Positions 43,080-54,900 of a stretch of 64,000 nucleotides of DNA are shown here, one piece after another. The DNA is from Vitrella brassicaformis. Lineage: Eukaryota > Sar > Vitrellaceae. The position numbers were made by a program, and so were the translations under genes. The notes below the pieces were generated by a model, which was not told where the DNA came from, did not search any database, and worked only from the letters and a program-made list of their open reading frames with translations. The number at the start of each line of letters is the position of its first letter. Positions within the stretch are counted from its first letter, which is position 1. The DNA lies in contig CDMY01000338.1 in assembly GCA_001179505.1 (NCBI GenBank), positions 28,770 through 92,769 on the forward strand. Direction: 5' to 3'.

Positions 43080-46000
43080 TCCCATGCAGCGCATGTGTGT
43101 GGCTGTGGATGCACAGACTGACTGACCTTTGATGAAGTGTCCGAGGTCGATGGGCTGCTCGTCGTAGACTATCATGGCCTTGAGGTCCCGGTCGCTGTCG
43201 ATGGCTATGTCGTGCTGATCGATTTATTCGTGGACGGGACGCCCACACAGACACAGACACAGACACAGACACACACAGACACACAGACACACACACGCAG
43301 AGAGAGAGAGAGAGAGAGATGTTTGTTGGTCTGAGTGAGGGTCGTGCTGCGTGTCTCAGTCCGTCACCTGATCGGCGACGTGGCCGTGCTTTGCTCTGAT
43401 TCGCTTGACGATTTTGTACATGCTGTTGACTTCGAGCCACTCGCGGGACTCCAGCGTCTCACCCGCACTACACCAACACACACACCCACACAATCTAATC
43501 TGTTAGTTCTGTGCCTTCGCCTCTCTCTCTCTCTGTGGGTCTGTCTGTCTGTGTGTACTTGTTGTGCTGCATGGCTCGGTCGTACAGCAGCAGCCTGCCT
43601 GGATGCAGGGGATACACACACACACACACACATATATCCGTGTGTGTGTAGATGTAGCAGGTGTGTGCTGTGCACTGACCACGGTCAGTGACCCTGAAGA
43701 CACGCTGCCGTGAGTTGGTCCGGTACTTGCACCAAAACACCGGCTGCACAATCAATGAAGGGATGGACACATCGAGACGTGGTGCCCGCGGAAGGCGTAC
43801 CTCTCCGCTGCTGTCGACCATCATCCTGTGTGTGTGTTTTGCCACACCGACGCACACACACACACGGGGCGGGGCGGGGTGTGCATAATTCTTGTGTGCG
43901 CTTGACGCAGATGCTTACACGAATGGCTTGCCGGCCACAACAGTGTCCTTGGTGAACGTGTTGACCAAAGACAGGAAGAATATGTAGCTGACACACAGGC
44001 AGACAGACAGACAGGCAGGCAGACAGGCACACATGACGTCGAGGGACACACGCGCACACACGCAAACAAACACTTCCCACACATACCCTTCGTGTATGTC
44101 CGCATCGTCCTTCGCGCGCTCCGTTATCTTGATGTGCGGGAAGCCCTTCGGCAGTGTCACATAGCGCTTTGTTCTGCACACACGCACACACGAAGACACG
44201 AAGACACACACATCGATGGGCACACACAAATGTTTGCGTGTGTGCGTGTGTGTGTGTGTGTGCGCACGGATGTCTGGCCGACATTGTGCCTGCGTGAGGG
44301 TCCGCCTCAGTCGAGTTGACCACATTATTGAGGTCAGACAGCTCCTGCAGAGGCATACACACACAGAAAGAGAAACAGACAGAAGCACATTGAAATCGGC
44401 GTTCGTTCAGGGATGGGTCGAAGGTTTGCAGACATACCTCGGTCTTGAGATTGCGCCGTCCGCCACTCGCCCGGGCGTCAGGGGAAAAAGGCGTGTTGGT
44501 ATGGTTGTTGTTGTTTTTGTCGGCTTGTTCGTGGTCCTCTGGGTCGACCTGTGAGGGGGTCAACACGCACACACCATAGCCACAGACGGGCGTGTTGTCT
44601 GCACACCACACACCTGCCAGTCTTCCCTTTCGAACGGACCATAGTCCCATCTCTCGAGCAGCCTCACAGACCACACACACACACACACACACAAAGACTC
44701 TCGTCATCGGTGCGTGTCTGGTGGTGGTGGTGGTGGTGGCGGTGGTGCCTTCCCACTCACTCAACGTGATCCGGTGGCGTGTGGGCGGCGATCTGATCTG
44801 CTGCCTTCGCCCGTTTGTGTTTGTGCGGGTTCTTCACCTTCATGTACTTCCCTCTAAACACACACACACACACACGTGTCAGGTGTGTTTCTGGCTGCCC
44901 GCCCGCCTCCCACATGACTTCAGCTTACACGGGTTTGTCGCTGACGGTGAATGTCCACTTGAGCCCATTGTACGCCTTGCCACCGGCAGACTCGATGCCC
45001 GGCGACACCTTGACAGTGACCTTCTCCCCTTCTGCGAACTCCTTGTGCGGTCTGAAGATCACCGTCCGCTTGTCAGCCTGAAATAAGACACACATCACAT
45101 GCAGATGCTCACGCAGACAACGCAATGCGCGCAAGAGAGAGAGATTGGTACGGTTCTGTGCCGTGCCCTACCGAGGTGTATATGCTGCCGCCCATGAAGC
45201 CGCTCTTATCGCCCTTGACGCGCAGGACGTCCTTGACCGACTTCTGGGAGAGCTTCTGGCCTGCATCGACAGATGGATGGATGGATGGATGAATGGACGC
45301 AGGCGCGTATTCGTGTGACACATCACGCCCACGTATCGACCTACCTTGTCTCATGGCGATGGTCGTGACGGGCGACACCCACAGGGCAAAGGGCACCGGA
45401 TGCACGTAGCTGAAGTCGCCTGCACACGGCAGAAAGACAGACCCACAGAGCATGGTGTGGTGTGTTGTCTTGTGGTGTGGTGTGGCGGGCTGACCGACCC
45501 AGGTGACCCTTGCCCTTGCCCTTGTCTTTGCCTTTGCCCCTTTTCTGCGCATCGACCATCCGCAGCCCCATGCTGCTGAACTGAGCCCTCCGCAGCTCAT
45601 GAGCCGCCGCCTGCGACCCACCGTCACCAGATTGCATTGCACTGAGCCCATCGACCCCCCCTTCCCCTCAGACACGCTTATCACCTGTTCTGTGCCCCAG
45701 CTGGCCCACTGCTCCTCGTCCATGTCGCCCACATCCTCGTGGTAGCTGCACACACAGCAGGCACACAGTCGACACATGTATCCTCCCGTGAGTGTCTGTC
45801 TTTCTGCACGGCTCACACTTCGATGGGCTGGCCATCGTCGTCGAGCGGCACATCAGTGGGGCCACCGTCCTCCCGACCAAAAGTACCTGATGTGACGCGC
45901 GTGACGCACAGAAGCACTCATGTGTGTGTCTGTGTGTCTGGTGGGATTTATCACCCTTGTCGAGTGCCTGAGATGGGAGCCCCAGTCGCCTTTCGAGGGC

Positions 46001-46180
46001 GTCCAGGTAGGCCTCCCTCTCCTGCTCCACCCGAACTGTGTCTGCACTACCACAGAGGAGAGGAGGATACCGACACACAGCGGTTGACTGACCTTCCTGC
46101 TGTGGTTCTGGTGTTGTCGTCACATCTGCGTCGATGCCGCGAAGAGCCAGAGGGAGGAAGAGGAACAGGGTCCTCTTCAT
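40387..46180 (-). CDS. Secreted arylsulfotransferase-like protein with Ig-like and PAN domains
   Basis: About 34 very short exons run from 46180 to 40387 for roughly 1,000 residues; the last is 40387-40434. I checked the junctions by phase and they close. MKRTLFLFLPLALRGIDA is a signal peptide. In order there is a region with GDFSYVHPVPFALWVSP. An SbsA-type Ig-like domain follows at about 44935-45080 (KRTVIFRPHKEFAEGEKV, KWTFTVSD). An arylsulfotransferase (ASST) domain follows at about 41480-44200 (RYVTLPKGFPHIKI, GYIFFL, KLDVTHPNSIAFTTDGNILL, DDGQVEWMLGG, KYQHHVRTPAANRITMFDNH). The last is a PAN/Apple domain (CFEYDVNLERLD, AEECQTECQREARCKFFTYS, GEGLVSGARQC). ASST enzymes move sulfate between phenols using an active His. 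Here H of YQHHVR is a candidate. Confidence 0.8.
40443..40462 (+). repeat. (CA)n before the last exon of the ASST-PAN gene
   Basis: A GT run on the gene's strand immediately precedes the acceptor GAAG of the last exon. Confidence 0.8.
43245..43319 (+). repeat. (ACAGAC)n/(GA)n compound microsatellite
   Basis: An ACAGAC hexanucleotide run leads into CA and GA runs, all inside one intron of the ASST-PAN gene. Confidence 0.8.
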
Positions 46181-46305
46181 TGCCAGCCACGTGACGCTGC
46201 ACTCCCTCTGTACTCCCTCTGTACTTTTATTTTGGCTCACGCTGCGAGCTCAGACGCAATGAAGATGAAAGATCTTTCTCCTCTTTTTGTAGCCTGACAG
46301 TGAAG
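46181..46305. promoter_or_regulatory. 125-bp divergent promoter gap
   Basis: The start codons of the ASST-PAN gene and the homogentisate prenyltransferase gene face away from each other across 125 bp. A 13-bp direct repeat (CTCCCTCTGTACT) occurs twice in 46200-46226. Both promoters must lie here or inside the 5' ends. Confidence 0.5.
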
Positions 46306-47415
46306 ATGAACTTGTGGATGAGCAGCTGTTGGTCAGCCACCCTGCTCGCTCTGTTCTCTCTCACCCCTGTATGCCGTCAGTCAGCTGCATTCACGCCAAC
46401 AACGGTCTTGCGGCTTTCGAGGACTTCGCAACAGCATCAACAGCAGCAGGGGAGGAGAGGACAATGGACGATCCCAAGGGCTGCTGCTGCTGCGTCAGGG
46501 GTCAGCCCTGCCATCGAAGACCACCCCATCGCAACCAGCAGCACCAGCACACTCGACGATGCAACCAAGGAGACTGAAGACAACGACGCGTTATTCTCTG
46601 CCTACGCCAACGACACTCTTCCACCGTCTGCTGTCAGCAGCGTCATCAAACCATCCGAGCCCGGCCCGCCCATCCTCGGCTCACCCTTCCTGCGGACTCT
46701 CTGGGACTTCACCAGACCACACACGCTCATCGGCAGCGCATTATGCATCCCCGCCCTCCACCTGTTCGCGTGGCCGCTCGGCGCATCAGTGCCCCTGCAG
46801 CCACTGCTCATGTCCATCTTCTGGGCGACCCTGCCGGCGCTGCTGATGAACGTGTACATCACTGGTCTGAACCAGGTGACGGACATCGAGATCGACGCCA
46901 TCAACAAGCCCTACCTGCCCATTCCCTCACGCCGCCTCTCGCGGAGGGCGGCGGTGATCGTCGTGGCGTCGTCTCTCGCGCTGTCTTTGGCTGTTGGGTT
47001 TGGGTGTCCCTACTCGACTGGCGGGTTGAGGTGGACCCTCGTCGGGTCAATGCTTCTCGGAACCATCTACTCTCTGCCACCGTTCAGGTGCGGAGTGCAT
47101 TCGATATGCGAGAGCCGTCATGCGATACGATTGTTCCACCGTTTTTGTTCTTCTTTTCTTCGTTCAGGTTGAAACGATTCCCGTTGTTGGCGGCCTTGTG
47201 CATCATCGCGGTGAGGGGCGCGCTGGTGAACTTAGGGTTCTATGCCCATGCCACGCAGGGCGTGTATGCGCCGTGGTTCACCGACGCGCCGCACGCAACC
47301 GTGCTGGGGACGCTCCTGCAGGTAACTAAGTGAGTCAGAAATCATGGGGGAGAGCGCTGTGATGGGGCGTGATCGATGTGGGTGGTGTGGGTGGATTGGT
47401 GTCCCTTTTTTTGTT

Positions 47416-47452
<37 letters not shown>

Positions 47453-48064
47453 GACAGTGGTTGTCTGTTGACGACTCTGTTCTTCACCTGGTTCGGCGTG
47501 CTGATCGCTCTCATGAAGGACATTCCCGACGTCCAGGTCGGTCCTTAAGTCACACACACACCACTAATGACTCAGTCTGGCACACAGACACAGGTATTGT
47601 ATAGCCTGTTCTGTCTGTATGTTTCAGGGCGATCGTGCCTTTGACATTGCGTCTTTCTCAGTCCGCTTCGGCCAGCGGCAAATGTTCCGACTCACGTAAG
47701 CCAAACAAAATTCGCGAACCCAGCCATAACTGTTTGCCAATGTCTGTTCGGGGTCAGGTCCGGTGGGCTGATTGGCCTCCTAGCAGCAGCAGGCGTGTCC
47801 TTGCTCGCGTCAGCCGGTCGAGCACTCCCCTCTGCCCTCCCCGTCCACCCCTTCCCCTCCCCCTCCATCGCGGCCATGGTTCGGTGGCTCGCTCCGTCCC
47901 TATCGCGGGCAGCGGTGGCTGTGGCTGCGTTGGGTCTCGCCTTGACGACGTGGCGGCGCGCGGCCGCGGTTGATTCCCGGTGTAGCAGTGACGTGTACAG
48001 GTTCTACATGTTCATGTGGACGATATTCTATGCCTCTTACTGCTTGTTGCCGCTCACAAGGTAG
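46306..48064 (+). CDS. Homogentisate prenyltransferase (HPT/HST, UbiA family), plastid-targeted
   Basis: Five exons join in phase: 46306-47087, 47168-47321, 47453-47536, 47628-47695 and 47758-48064, giving 464 residues. The first true ATG is 46306; the frame upstream has only GTG. The leader MNLWMSSCWSATLLALFSLT is a signal peptide ending at QSAAFTP, close to the ASAFAP-type cleavage motif. An Arg/Ser/Gln-rich transit region follows. The first Asp-rich motif NQVTDIEIDAINKPYLPIPS and the second, MKDIPDVQGDRAFDIAS, define UbiA prenyltransferases that act on homogentisate. This is the committed step to tocopherols (phytyl donor) or plastoquinone (solanesyl donor). The LKRFP...VRG..VN stretch leans slightly toward the solanesyl type, but I cannot decide. 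About eight membrane helices are visible. Confidence 0.88.
47420..47450 (+). repeat. (TC)n as polypyrimidine tract of an acceptor
   Basis: A pure TC run of about 28 nt ends in CAG at the start of exon 3 of the prenyltransferase gene. Confidence 0.85.
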
Positions 48065-48543
48065 GTAGACCACGTGACGGAGAGAGGTAGACACGTAGCT
48101 CAGTGGCCGCATCCGTCCATCGCAAGGACGGGTGGGGCTGGTCGGGTGGGTTTTGGAGCTTTTGATGGATGTGTGTGTGTCGGCCGGTGAGAAGCGGGGA
48201 GCCGGAGGGGGGAGGGTGTAGCTAGAGGTGAAAGGGGGACGGGAGCTGTGCGTTGCGTTGTTCAGCTAGGCACTGTAATGTATAGATCTGTTTTCATGTA
48301 CGTGCTGCGGAGCTGTGCAGATGGCAGACAGACGATTTGTGAATGGATGGATGGATGGCTGGATGGCTGGACGGATGGCCCGTGGTGGCCACCATGTCAT
48401 GTGAGGCCCGTTCTTTTTGGTAGTGTGCCAGTGTGCCACATTTCAATCAAAAATCCGACGTACAGCTCTCAACCCAACACCAACCAACCAAGAGCATTAA
48501 TCCAGTCCATCGGACAATTAAACAACACACTCTGTGTCTCAGT
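48065..48543. other. 3' flank of prenyltransferase gene, no gene seen
   Basis: G/T-rich to about 48.36 kb with TGGA repeats (48340-48375), then A/C-rich with CAAC repeats. No coding signal was seen. Confidence 0.55.
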
Positions 48544-48576
48544 CTACGTGTCTCCCGCCCACATGAAAAATGCAGC

Positions 48577-48700
48577 AGAATATAAAATGCAGACAGCGAT
48601 TCTTTCTGGCCCCTCGTTACGAGCAAATCGATCCATCAGATATAAAATGTAGGCACCGATGCTGTCTCTCCCGCCCCTCCTCACGCCTCCCAGCATCCCA
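48577..48700 (+). repeat. Imperfect ~63-bp direct repeat beginning TATAAAATG
   Basis: TATAAAATGCAGACAGCGAT at about 48580 recurs as TATAAAATGTAGGCACCGAT at about 48641. Both are followed by a CT-rich segment ending in GCCCCTC. They lie beyond the 3' end of the RING-type gene. Confidence 0.65.
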
Positions 48701-48785
48701 GTCAGCAGTTCCCGTAAAGCTCCTCGCCACGACACGACCTGCATGCAGTAAGTATCCCCTCCTTGCCTTTCGTCAACCCTCCCAC

Positions 48786-48895
48786 CTTGTCAATTGCCAT
48801 GTTTAGAAGTACAGAGCCCTCGACAGGTCGCCACTCTTGAACACCTCGTCGCCCTGTGTCTTGAGAATCCTCACCTCCACCCGCACGTACCCTTG
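48786..48895 (-). pseudogene. TPR-like exon with apparent one-base frameshift
   Basis: On the minus strand an acceptor (GGGTGCAG) at 48896 opens QGYVRVEVRILKTQGDEVFK then SGDLSRALYF, the first helix pair of a TPR repeat, and then hits TAA at 48803-48805. One base earlier in frame the next bases read NMAIDK followed by a GTGGGA donor, the expected continuation of the same TPR. So either a base is missing in the TTCTAAACATGG stretch (real decay or sequence error) or the exon is misread. Its parent gene is unclear: it could be the 3' part of the RING gene or a remnant. Confidence 0.4.
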
Positions 48896-49195
48896 CTGCA
48901 CCCACTGTCACTCGGGCGCAGTGCAGTGCGCCCCCCTCCCCCCCCTCCCATGGCATGCACCAAAAGAACCCTCCTGCACAGGTTGGCCACCGCATGGCCC
49001 CCCATCCCCATTCCCGGCTAGGTGATATAGATTCTTTTAGTGTGTGTGAACGGGACCACAGGCGATCATCCGGGAGACACTGAGCGTGGCCACACACATC
49101 CTAAACACACACATCCTAAACACACACACACACGTAGAGAGAGAGAGAGAGATCGATTCACGGACATGTGTATGAGTGTGATACGTTCATCCTAC

Positions 49196-50438
49196 CCGGT
49201 GTCCACAAGGAATGAACGCGTGGGTTTTGAGCCCTTCCATGCACACCGTACACGTGAGCTGCCCCTCGTTCATATGCTCGGACGCCACCTCTGCTCGCAG
49301 CTGCGCCTGCGCCAGGTGGTCTCTGCATCACAGGACCACACACACAGTGGTTGTCATGTTGTGTGTGTGTGTGTGTGTCTGTGTGTGTGTGTTTGCGGAC
49401 CGTGCGACACGGAGCTCCTCCTGTGTGTGTGTGTTTGCGGACCGTGCAACGCGGAGCTCCTCCCTGGGTAGTCAGGAGCACGTACACACACAGAAACACA
49501 CCTCGTAATGGCTGTGGCTGTGTTGCTTTGTGTGTGTGTGTGCGGACTGTAGCTTGGACTGTAGGGCGGTCTGCTGCTGCCTGAGCGGTCAGCACCACAC
49601 ACAGCCCAACACAAACAAAAGGAGATACACGCGTCGTGTGTGTGGGTATGTCGTGTGTGCGTACTCAAGGTCCTCTATGGCTGCGTTGCGGCTCTGTGCC
49701 GCTGCAACCAGAGGGTTAAGTGTCCAGACGGCTTCACTGGACGAAGACACACATACAGAACACCATAACGCCATGTATGTGCTGGTGTGTTGGTTCACTG
49801 ACTCGTGCTCCTCCTCGGCCTTCTGGATGCGCTCGTTTAGCTGGGCAATCTCAGTCTCTAACAAATCTATGCCTGTGTCACACACACACATGTGATTTGT
49901 GATTTGTGTGGTCCACTCAAACGCACACACGACAAGTGTACAAGCGTCTGTCTGTCTGTCTGTGTTATGTACACTGGTCCTTCGGGTGGAGGTCGATCTG
50001 TGCCTTGGTGCGGTCGTCATTGAGGTCCCCTATGGTCCTGGGCACGCACATACACACACACGTGCACACGTGTTGCATTAATTAAGGGGAGCGGCTCACT
50101 TGTCCTGTTGTTTGACCCGCGTCTCGTAGGTGGCCAGTTTGCGCTTCAACTCCTGTGTACGCATACAGAGACATCCGCATTCGCGTGAGGTATATGTGTG
50201 GGCATGAATGCGTTGATCAGTACCTTTATCTCGTGTTGGAGGGCTTTGCGCGACTCGGTGATCTCTAAAACGTCTAGCTCAGACTTGGACCTGACTGGAC
50301 CAACGTGAGTGAGCACTTACCCCGCCACAAGAGGCCCAGCCTCTCCTTAAGCCTCAGCCACGTCTTCTCCGGCACAAACGTGGCTGCGAGGATGCCTCCC
50401 GCCACCAAAGCCTCGCCGACCAACAATCCGAACGCCAT
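49196..50438 (-). CDS. RING-type coiled-coil protein, 3' end unresolved
   Basis: Nine exons join in phase: 50321-50438, 50224-50264, 50100-50152, 49973-50037, 49803-49872, 49665-49736, 49548-49580, 49443-49463 and 49196-49322. ATG 50438 begins MAFGLLVGEALVAGGILAAT, a single N-terminal membrane helix. The rest is a coiled coil (EITESRKALQHEIKELKRKL, QQQTALQSKLQEELRVARDH). Exon 9 ends LTCTVCMEGLKTHAFIPCGH, the first half of a C3HC4 RING finger. The second half (CxxC...CxxC) should follow in further exons below 49196, but I could not join them convincingly. It could be a membrane-bound ubiquitin ligase. Exon 8 is only 21 nt long. Confidence 0.6.
49395..49423 (-). repeat. Duplicate of the 21-nt microexon, out of phase
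   Basis: The sequence around exon 8 (49443-49463), including its GTCCGCAAACACAC donor side, is repeated 40-odd bp downstream as GAGGAGCTCCGTGTCGCACG. The copy has one G fewer before the GAGGAG and cannot be spliced in without changing frame. Confidence 0.7.
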
Positions 50439-50528
50439 AATCTCAGCAAGACCTGACAATCCTGAATACACGCAATCCCAGACGCATCCGACTGCTGGCG
50501 AGTCGGTCCGAGTTCACTGGAGGCTTGC

Positions 50529-50984
50529 CTAGGAGGCGACTAATCGAAGAGACGTCTGGCATCCACCGCGCACACGCGCGGGATAGGCATGTCCTTCTGG
50601 CTCTGGCCTATGGACACCCAAAGGCACCACAAACACGATTTGTCTATGCGTCCATCTCTCTCTCTCTCTCTTTCTCTCTCTCTCGTGTGAGTGTGTGTGC
50701 GAGGGGGTTGGGCGTATCTGAGCGGTCTCATTCTTGGCCATCTCTCGCCAGACGAGGTCGAACACGTCGATGGTGGCAGGCGAGAGATCTCGCTCGTTTG
50801 GTGGCAGGCGGGCGTAGGGCGTGTAGAGGGTCTCCGTGTGACGACTGTGGTTGGCGAGGAAGTCATTCAAATGGTAGGGTCTGATGACATTGCATTGTCA
50901 TGACTTCACGCACCATGACGCCACGCTCACCATCAGCACCGTAAGGAAGCCCGCGATGATGTACAATAAGCACGATAACGCCAT
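50529..50984 (-). CDS. Small uncertain gene, one membrane helix
   Basis: ATG 50984 opens MALSCLLYIIAGFLTVLM, a hydrophobic helix, up to a GTGAGC donor. A second exon after the acceptor at 50881 reads HLNDFLANHSRHTETLYTPY then LSPATIDVFDLVWREMAKN, which looks like real protein. The two do not join in phase in my reading, so the model is incomplete. The 3' end then runs into a CT/GA repeat. No family was recognised. Confidence 0.3.
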
Positions 50985-50990
50985 CTCGAG

Positions 50991-51942
50991 CCGGGGGTGC
51001 TTCCACCACACCCCACGAGCAGGCTGAGCATCCGCACCACCAGCAGGCTGAGCATCCCCACCAGCTGCAGGCTGATGTCAGTGAGGCTTGGCGCCTCATG
51101 ACGCCTATATGCATCGGGCGGGGATGGAAGCGGCGGATGACCCTTAGGGGTAGAGGGAGATGGTGCGGACCACAAACGCGGCCGGAAAATGTGGGAAATG
51201 GCCTCGGAAATCGAAAATTGTTTGCGTTGGATCTCCGTCTCGAATTCTCGCCGGATTCTCTTGGCTCTAATTGTTTGCGGGTGTACGTTGACTGACGGGT
51301 TGAGGGAAGACTCTCTCCCCATAACCGTCCGTTGCTCGTACCGTTGCCGAGCACGACGCCAGGCAAGGCAGGCGGCCTGCCATGATGCCCTGGTGGCTCA
51401 TGCAGAGTGGTGCATTGAAGTTTATCAGCTTCGTGTTCCATTCATCTTATTCGAAACAATGATTCGAAATCCTCCGAGTCTGCCTCCGAGGATTTCCTCC
51501 TTCGGAGGAGAGACGAATCGGAGGAGCTTTCCTCTCTCTCCTCCGAGCTTTCCTCTCTCTCCTTCTCCGAGCTACCCTTTTTCTCCTTCATCAGAAAATC
51601 TGAGATTTGCTCCACCTTGAACAAGACTGAGGGTCAAGGCATATCCGGAGATGTCTTGGTTGTTTCAATCTTCATCTAACGCTGCCTGTCTGTTTGCTTA
51701 CTTTCGGTTCTAAACGACTCATGCTCATCCGTGAAATCCTTGAGAGCTGCAGTGCACCAAGCAAGTCTGATTGTGTGTCTTTTCTGTCGGCAGGATGACA
51801 GTGTCTGTCTCGCCTGTCATGACGTCAGGGACACTTGAGTCGTGATGATCCGCGGCCTCCATCCACTCGCCGATCCTGTTTTTGTAATTTTCACCTGACT
51901 GGACAAGACAAAGGAACAAATCCAAAGAGGTGGTGAAAGAGG
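50991..51942. other. Spacer, purine/pyrimidine-biased, no confident gene
   Basis: The stretch 51.44-51.60 kb is a tandem of TCCTCCGAG / CTTTCCTCTCTCTCC units. An ORF at 51725-51925 (minus) is short and lies beyond the stop of the channel gene. Nothing else is supported. Confidence 0.5.
51470..51595 (+). repeat. CTCCGAG/TTTCCTCTCTCTC degenerate tandem repeat
   Basis: Units CCTCCGAG and GCTTTCCTCTCTCTCCTCC recur in the spacer left of the channel gene. On the minus strand they read as Ser/Glu-rich codons, but without gene context. Confidence 0.7.
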
Positions 51943-54900
51943 TCAGTCTGAGTTGACCAGGTCAAGAGGATCATCATCTTCCTCATCATTTTCAGCAGGG
52001 CCCGCCTGAACATTCCATTGCTCAATAGATAAGCCATTTTGATTGGACGGACCTAACCTTTGCTGTCACGTATTCGTACAGAAGATACAAGGGCACCACA
52101 AGGATGATACCGACTGTGCGGAATGCCTCGCAGATGTGGACTGTCTTCCGTATCTCTTTTCCAGTACTGTCCTTCGTCCAGTACTGTCGCCGCTGTATCG
52201 CGTCCGGTATCTGTTGTTGAAGCTCCCCAAGCCTTTCATAGATGGCTGCGGGCGCGAAGGCGACAGCGCACAGGAGGGCATCGATGCTGGAGTACAAGGC
52301 CGTCATCGACCAGAAGGCAATGCGGCAGAGTGCCACTGATGTCCGCTGATGAGGGAGGCGAGATGCCGCAGAGGTTCCAACACGACAACAGCTGCACATA
52401 CACAGATGTGCCCAGTGGTGGATGCAGTTGATGTCTCTTGTCGGTCGCCCCGACCGATGACGTTGAATGGCGGTGGAAGCCGCTCGTGCTGCGGCATATT
52501 CAGGTACTCATTCAACACGCGAATCCGCAGCAATCTGCACTCAGTCATTCACGAGTGGAGAGAAGGAGCTGATACATGTGTGCTGCTTTCATCTGCCTGT
52601 CTCCCTTGCCGGTTGTCTCTCACTGATATTGGCCGGTCTGTGTCTCTTCGATGGTCGCATACGTCGACGCCTGGCACACACAGAGAGAAACAGGAGCGTT
52701 GATCAGTTGTCTACCTCGCATCTGGCTCACCATAATAGCGATGAGCAGGTTGAGCTATCGATACATGGGAGCAGAGAGAGACAAAGAAACATAGAAAATC
52801 ACAGTATCTGGCTCGTTTAGATGGATGAGTGGTGGTAAGCCTCTCGTACGAGTATGATGGATGAGAGGATGACGTATATGAACAGCAGGACGGTCCCCAG
52901 CGAGTCGTGGCTCTCGATGGCGTTGCTCAATGGGTCGCTGAATTCGCCAAGACCCCCGTAGAAACTGACGCAGTCACCCAACCAACAGAATGACGACTGG
53001 CGCTCTCTCTCTGTGTGTGTGTTGGTGTCATCAAGTACAGTGTGAGTGTGGCTTTAGCGAAGGAGCCGAAGTACTGGTGGTCTTCGTCGGACGAGAGGAT
53101 GGTGAAGACGCCCGCGAAGATCAGCAGGATGTAGACGTACAGACACAGAAACATGCTAATGTCCGAAAACATCCTCACAACCGCACTGACACCCACATAC
53201 CCATCACACACAGCATGGGACACCTCCCTCTGTGTGTGTGTTGGCTCTCTCACTAACAGAATGAGTGGTCCGACGGCTGGGTGCAGGCTGGCGGCTTGCA
53301 GGAGGCGCAGCGCAAACAGGAGCGCTATAAGGACTCCTGAGCTCACTTCCGCCTCCGAGGACCAGCCAGCGAAGTGGATGGCAATGAAGCCGACGATCCA
53401 CAGGGCGGTTCCTGCATCAAGCCGATTCCTGAATGCTTACACATACCAACAAAATACAAACAAAGCCGCCAGCATGACACGTACCATGAGTCGGCCCAGT
53501 ACGCTGCTGCCTTCAGGCGGATGAGCTGCATACACACAGGGGGCACACAGAGGACGATGACACATGTCATTGTCCATGAAGCATGTCTCCTCCCATCTGA
53601 TCTGTCTTACTTGGAAGATCTCCACGACAATGAAGCCACTACCCGTGAGCACTGCCCCCCACAGCCACACCGACGGCCATGCCCCCGCCATCGTCATGCC
53701 GCTGTCTCCTTTAATCGACTCGATGTGCAGCAGCACAAAAGCCACCCTGACAACACACACAGAGCGAAGAGGTGCTATATGTCTCCACCCTGGCGTTTGG
53801 CTGCAGCTTTACATGAGGAGCATTGACAGGACGCGGGTAATGAAGACATCACGGGGCGCAAGTTTGACCCTCCAGTCTCCGTAGCCTTTCTTCCAATGCT
53901 CCGTGCCGAGGGACGTACAGTTGGCTGTCGCCATCATGCGAACCAGAAGGAACGGAGAGACGTGAGTCAACCGACAGACCGGGGAAATCTCTTGGATGGC
54001 TTACCTTGAGTGACAACAGAGAGGGGTTCCGAAGACTCGAGCAGTGCAAACCATTCTCTCTCTTTGCCCCAAAGTGACCCTTGGAAGTTCCTTTCTCTGA
54101 CATTGCTGCAGAAGTTCTCCGTGAGCGCCTGAACCGATCGGACAATCAATGCAGACGTAAAGATTGCTATTTGTTTTCCTTCTCTTGTACTTCTTGCCAG
54201 TTGGAAATCTTCGACAAGTCACTACAAAAAGACAGCAGGGGAGAAAGAAAGCATGTTGTCCCTTTCTCTTCATTTATTCATACTCTGTGAGGGAGTCCTT
54301 CGGTCGCATTTTCGTCAGTTTGCGGAAGAAGGCACAGAGGCGAAGGCTGTTGAGGCCAAACGACTCAGGCTTGTCCTTCAGGAACTCCTTCGCGGCGGGT
54401 ACCACCGCTTTCAGACCCCGAGCCTTCAAGTCTTTAACTTTCACGCCTTGCTCGAGCAGCTCCGTGACCACGCCTGCGGCCGCGACAACCATCGGTACGA
54501 CAAGTGACGGGTGTTTGGTTAGGGCAAAGTCGAGAGGCAGCTCTCCTCGCTGTAAGGGTCACGAAAAGAGGCGATATCGACATGCAGCTCAACAGGTGCA
54601 GTGCAGCCTACCCTGTTTCTGATCTTCAAGAGCTGTGGATTTACCCTCAACATCCACCACAACACATTGGCTTTGCCCCAGACTGCAGGGAGACACATTG
54701 AAGACTCATGCACTTGGTCGTCGTTTGCATCAGTGACTGACGTGCTGCCAGATGAAGCGGCGTCTCCTCATCCTGAATCACAGCACGAAGAAGACACACG
54801 CTGTTCAACGCACCAGCAGACATTCCCTCATCCCTACATTGGACCGAGCTTCCAGCAGCTCCTCTCCGCCCAACTCGACAAACTTCTCCACAACATCAAC

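Noticed and set aside
51470-51624. Ser/Glu-rich ORF on the minus strand, possible acidic protein
   Set aside because: It is the translation of a CTCCGAG/TTCCTCTC tandem repeat beyond the channel's stop codon.
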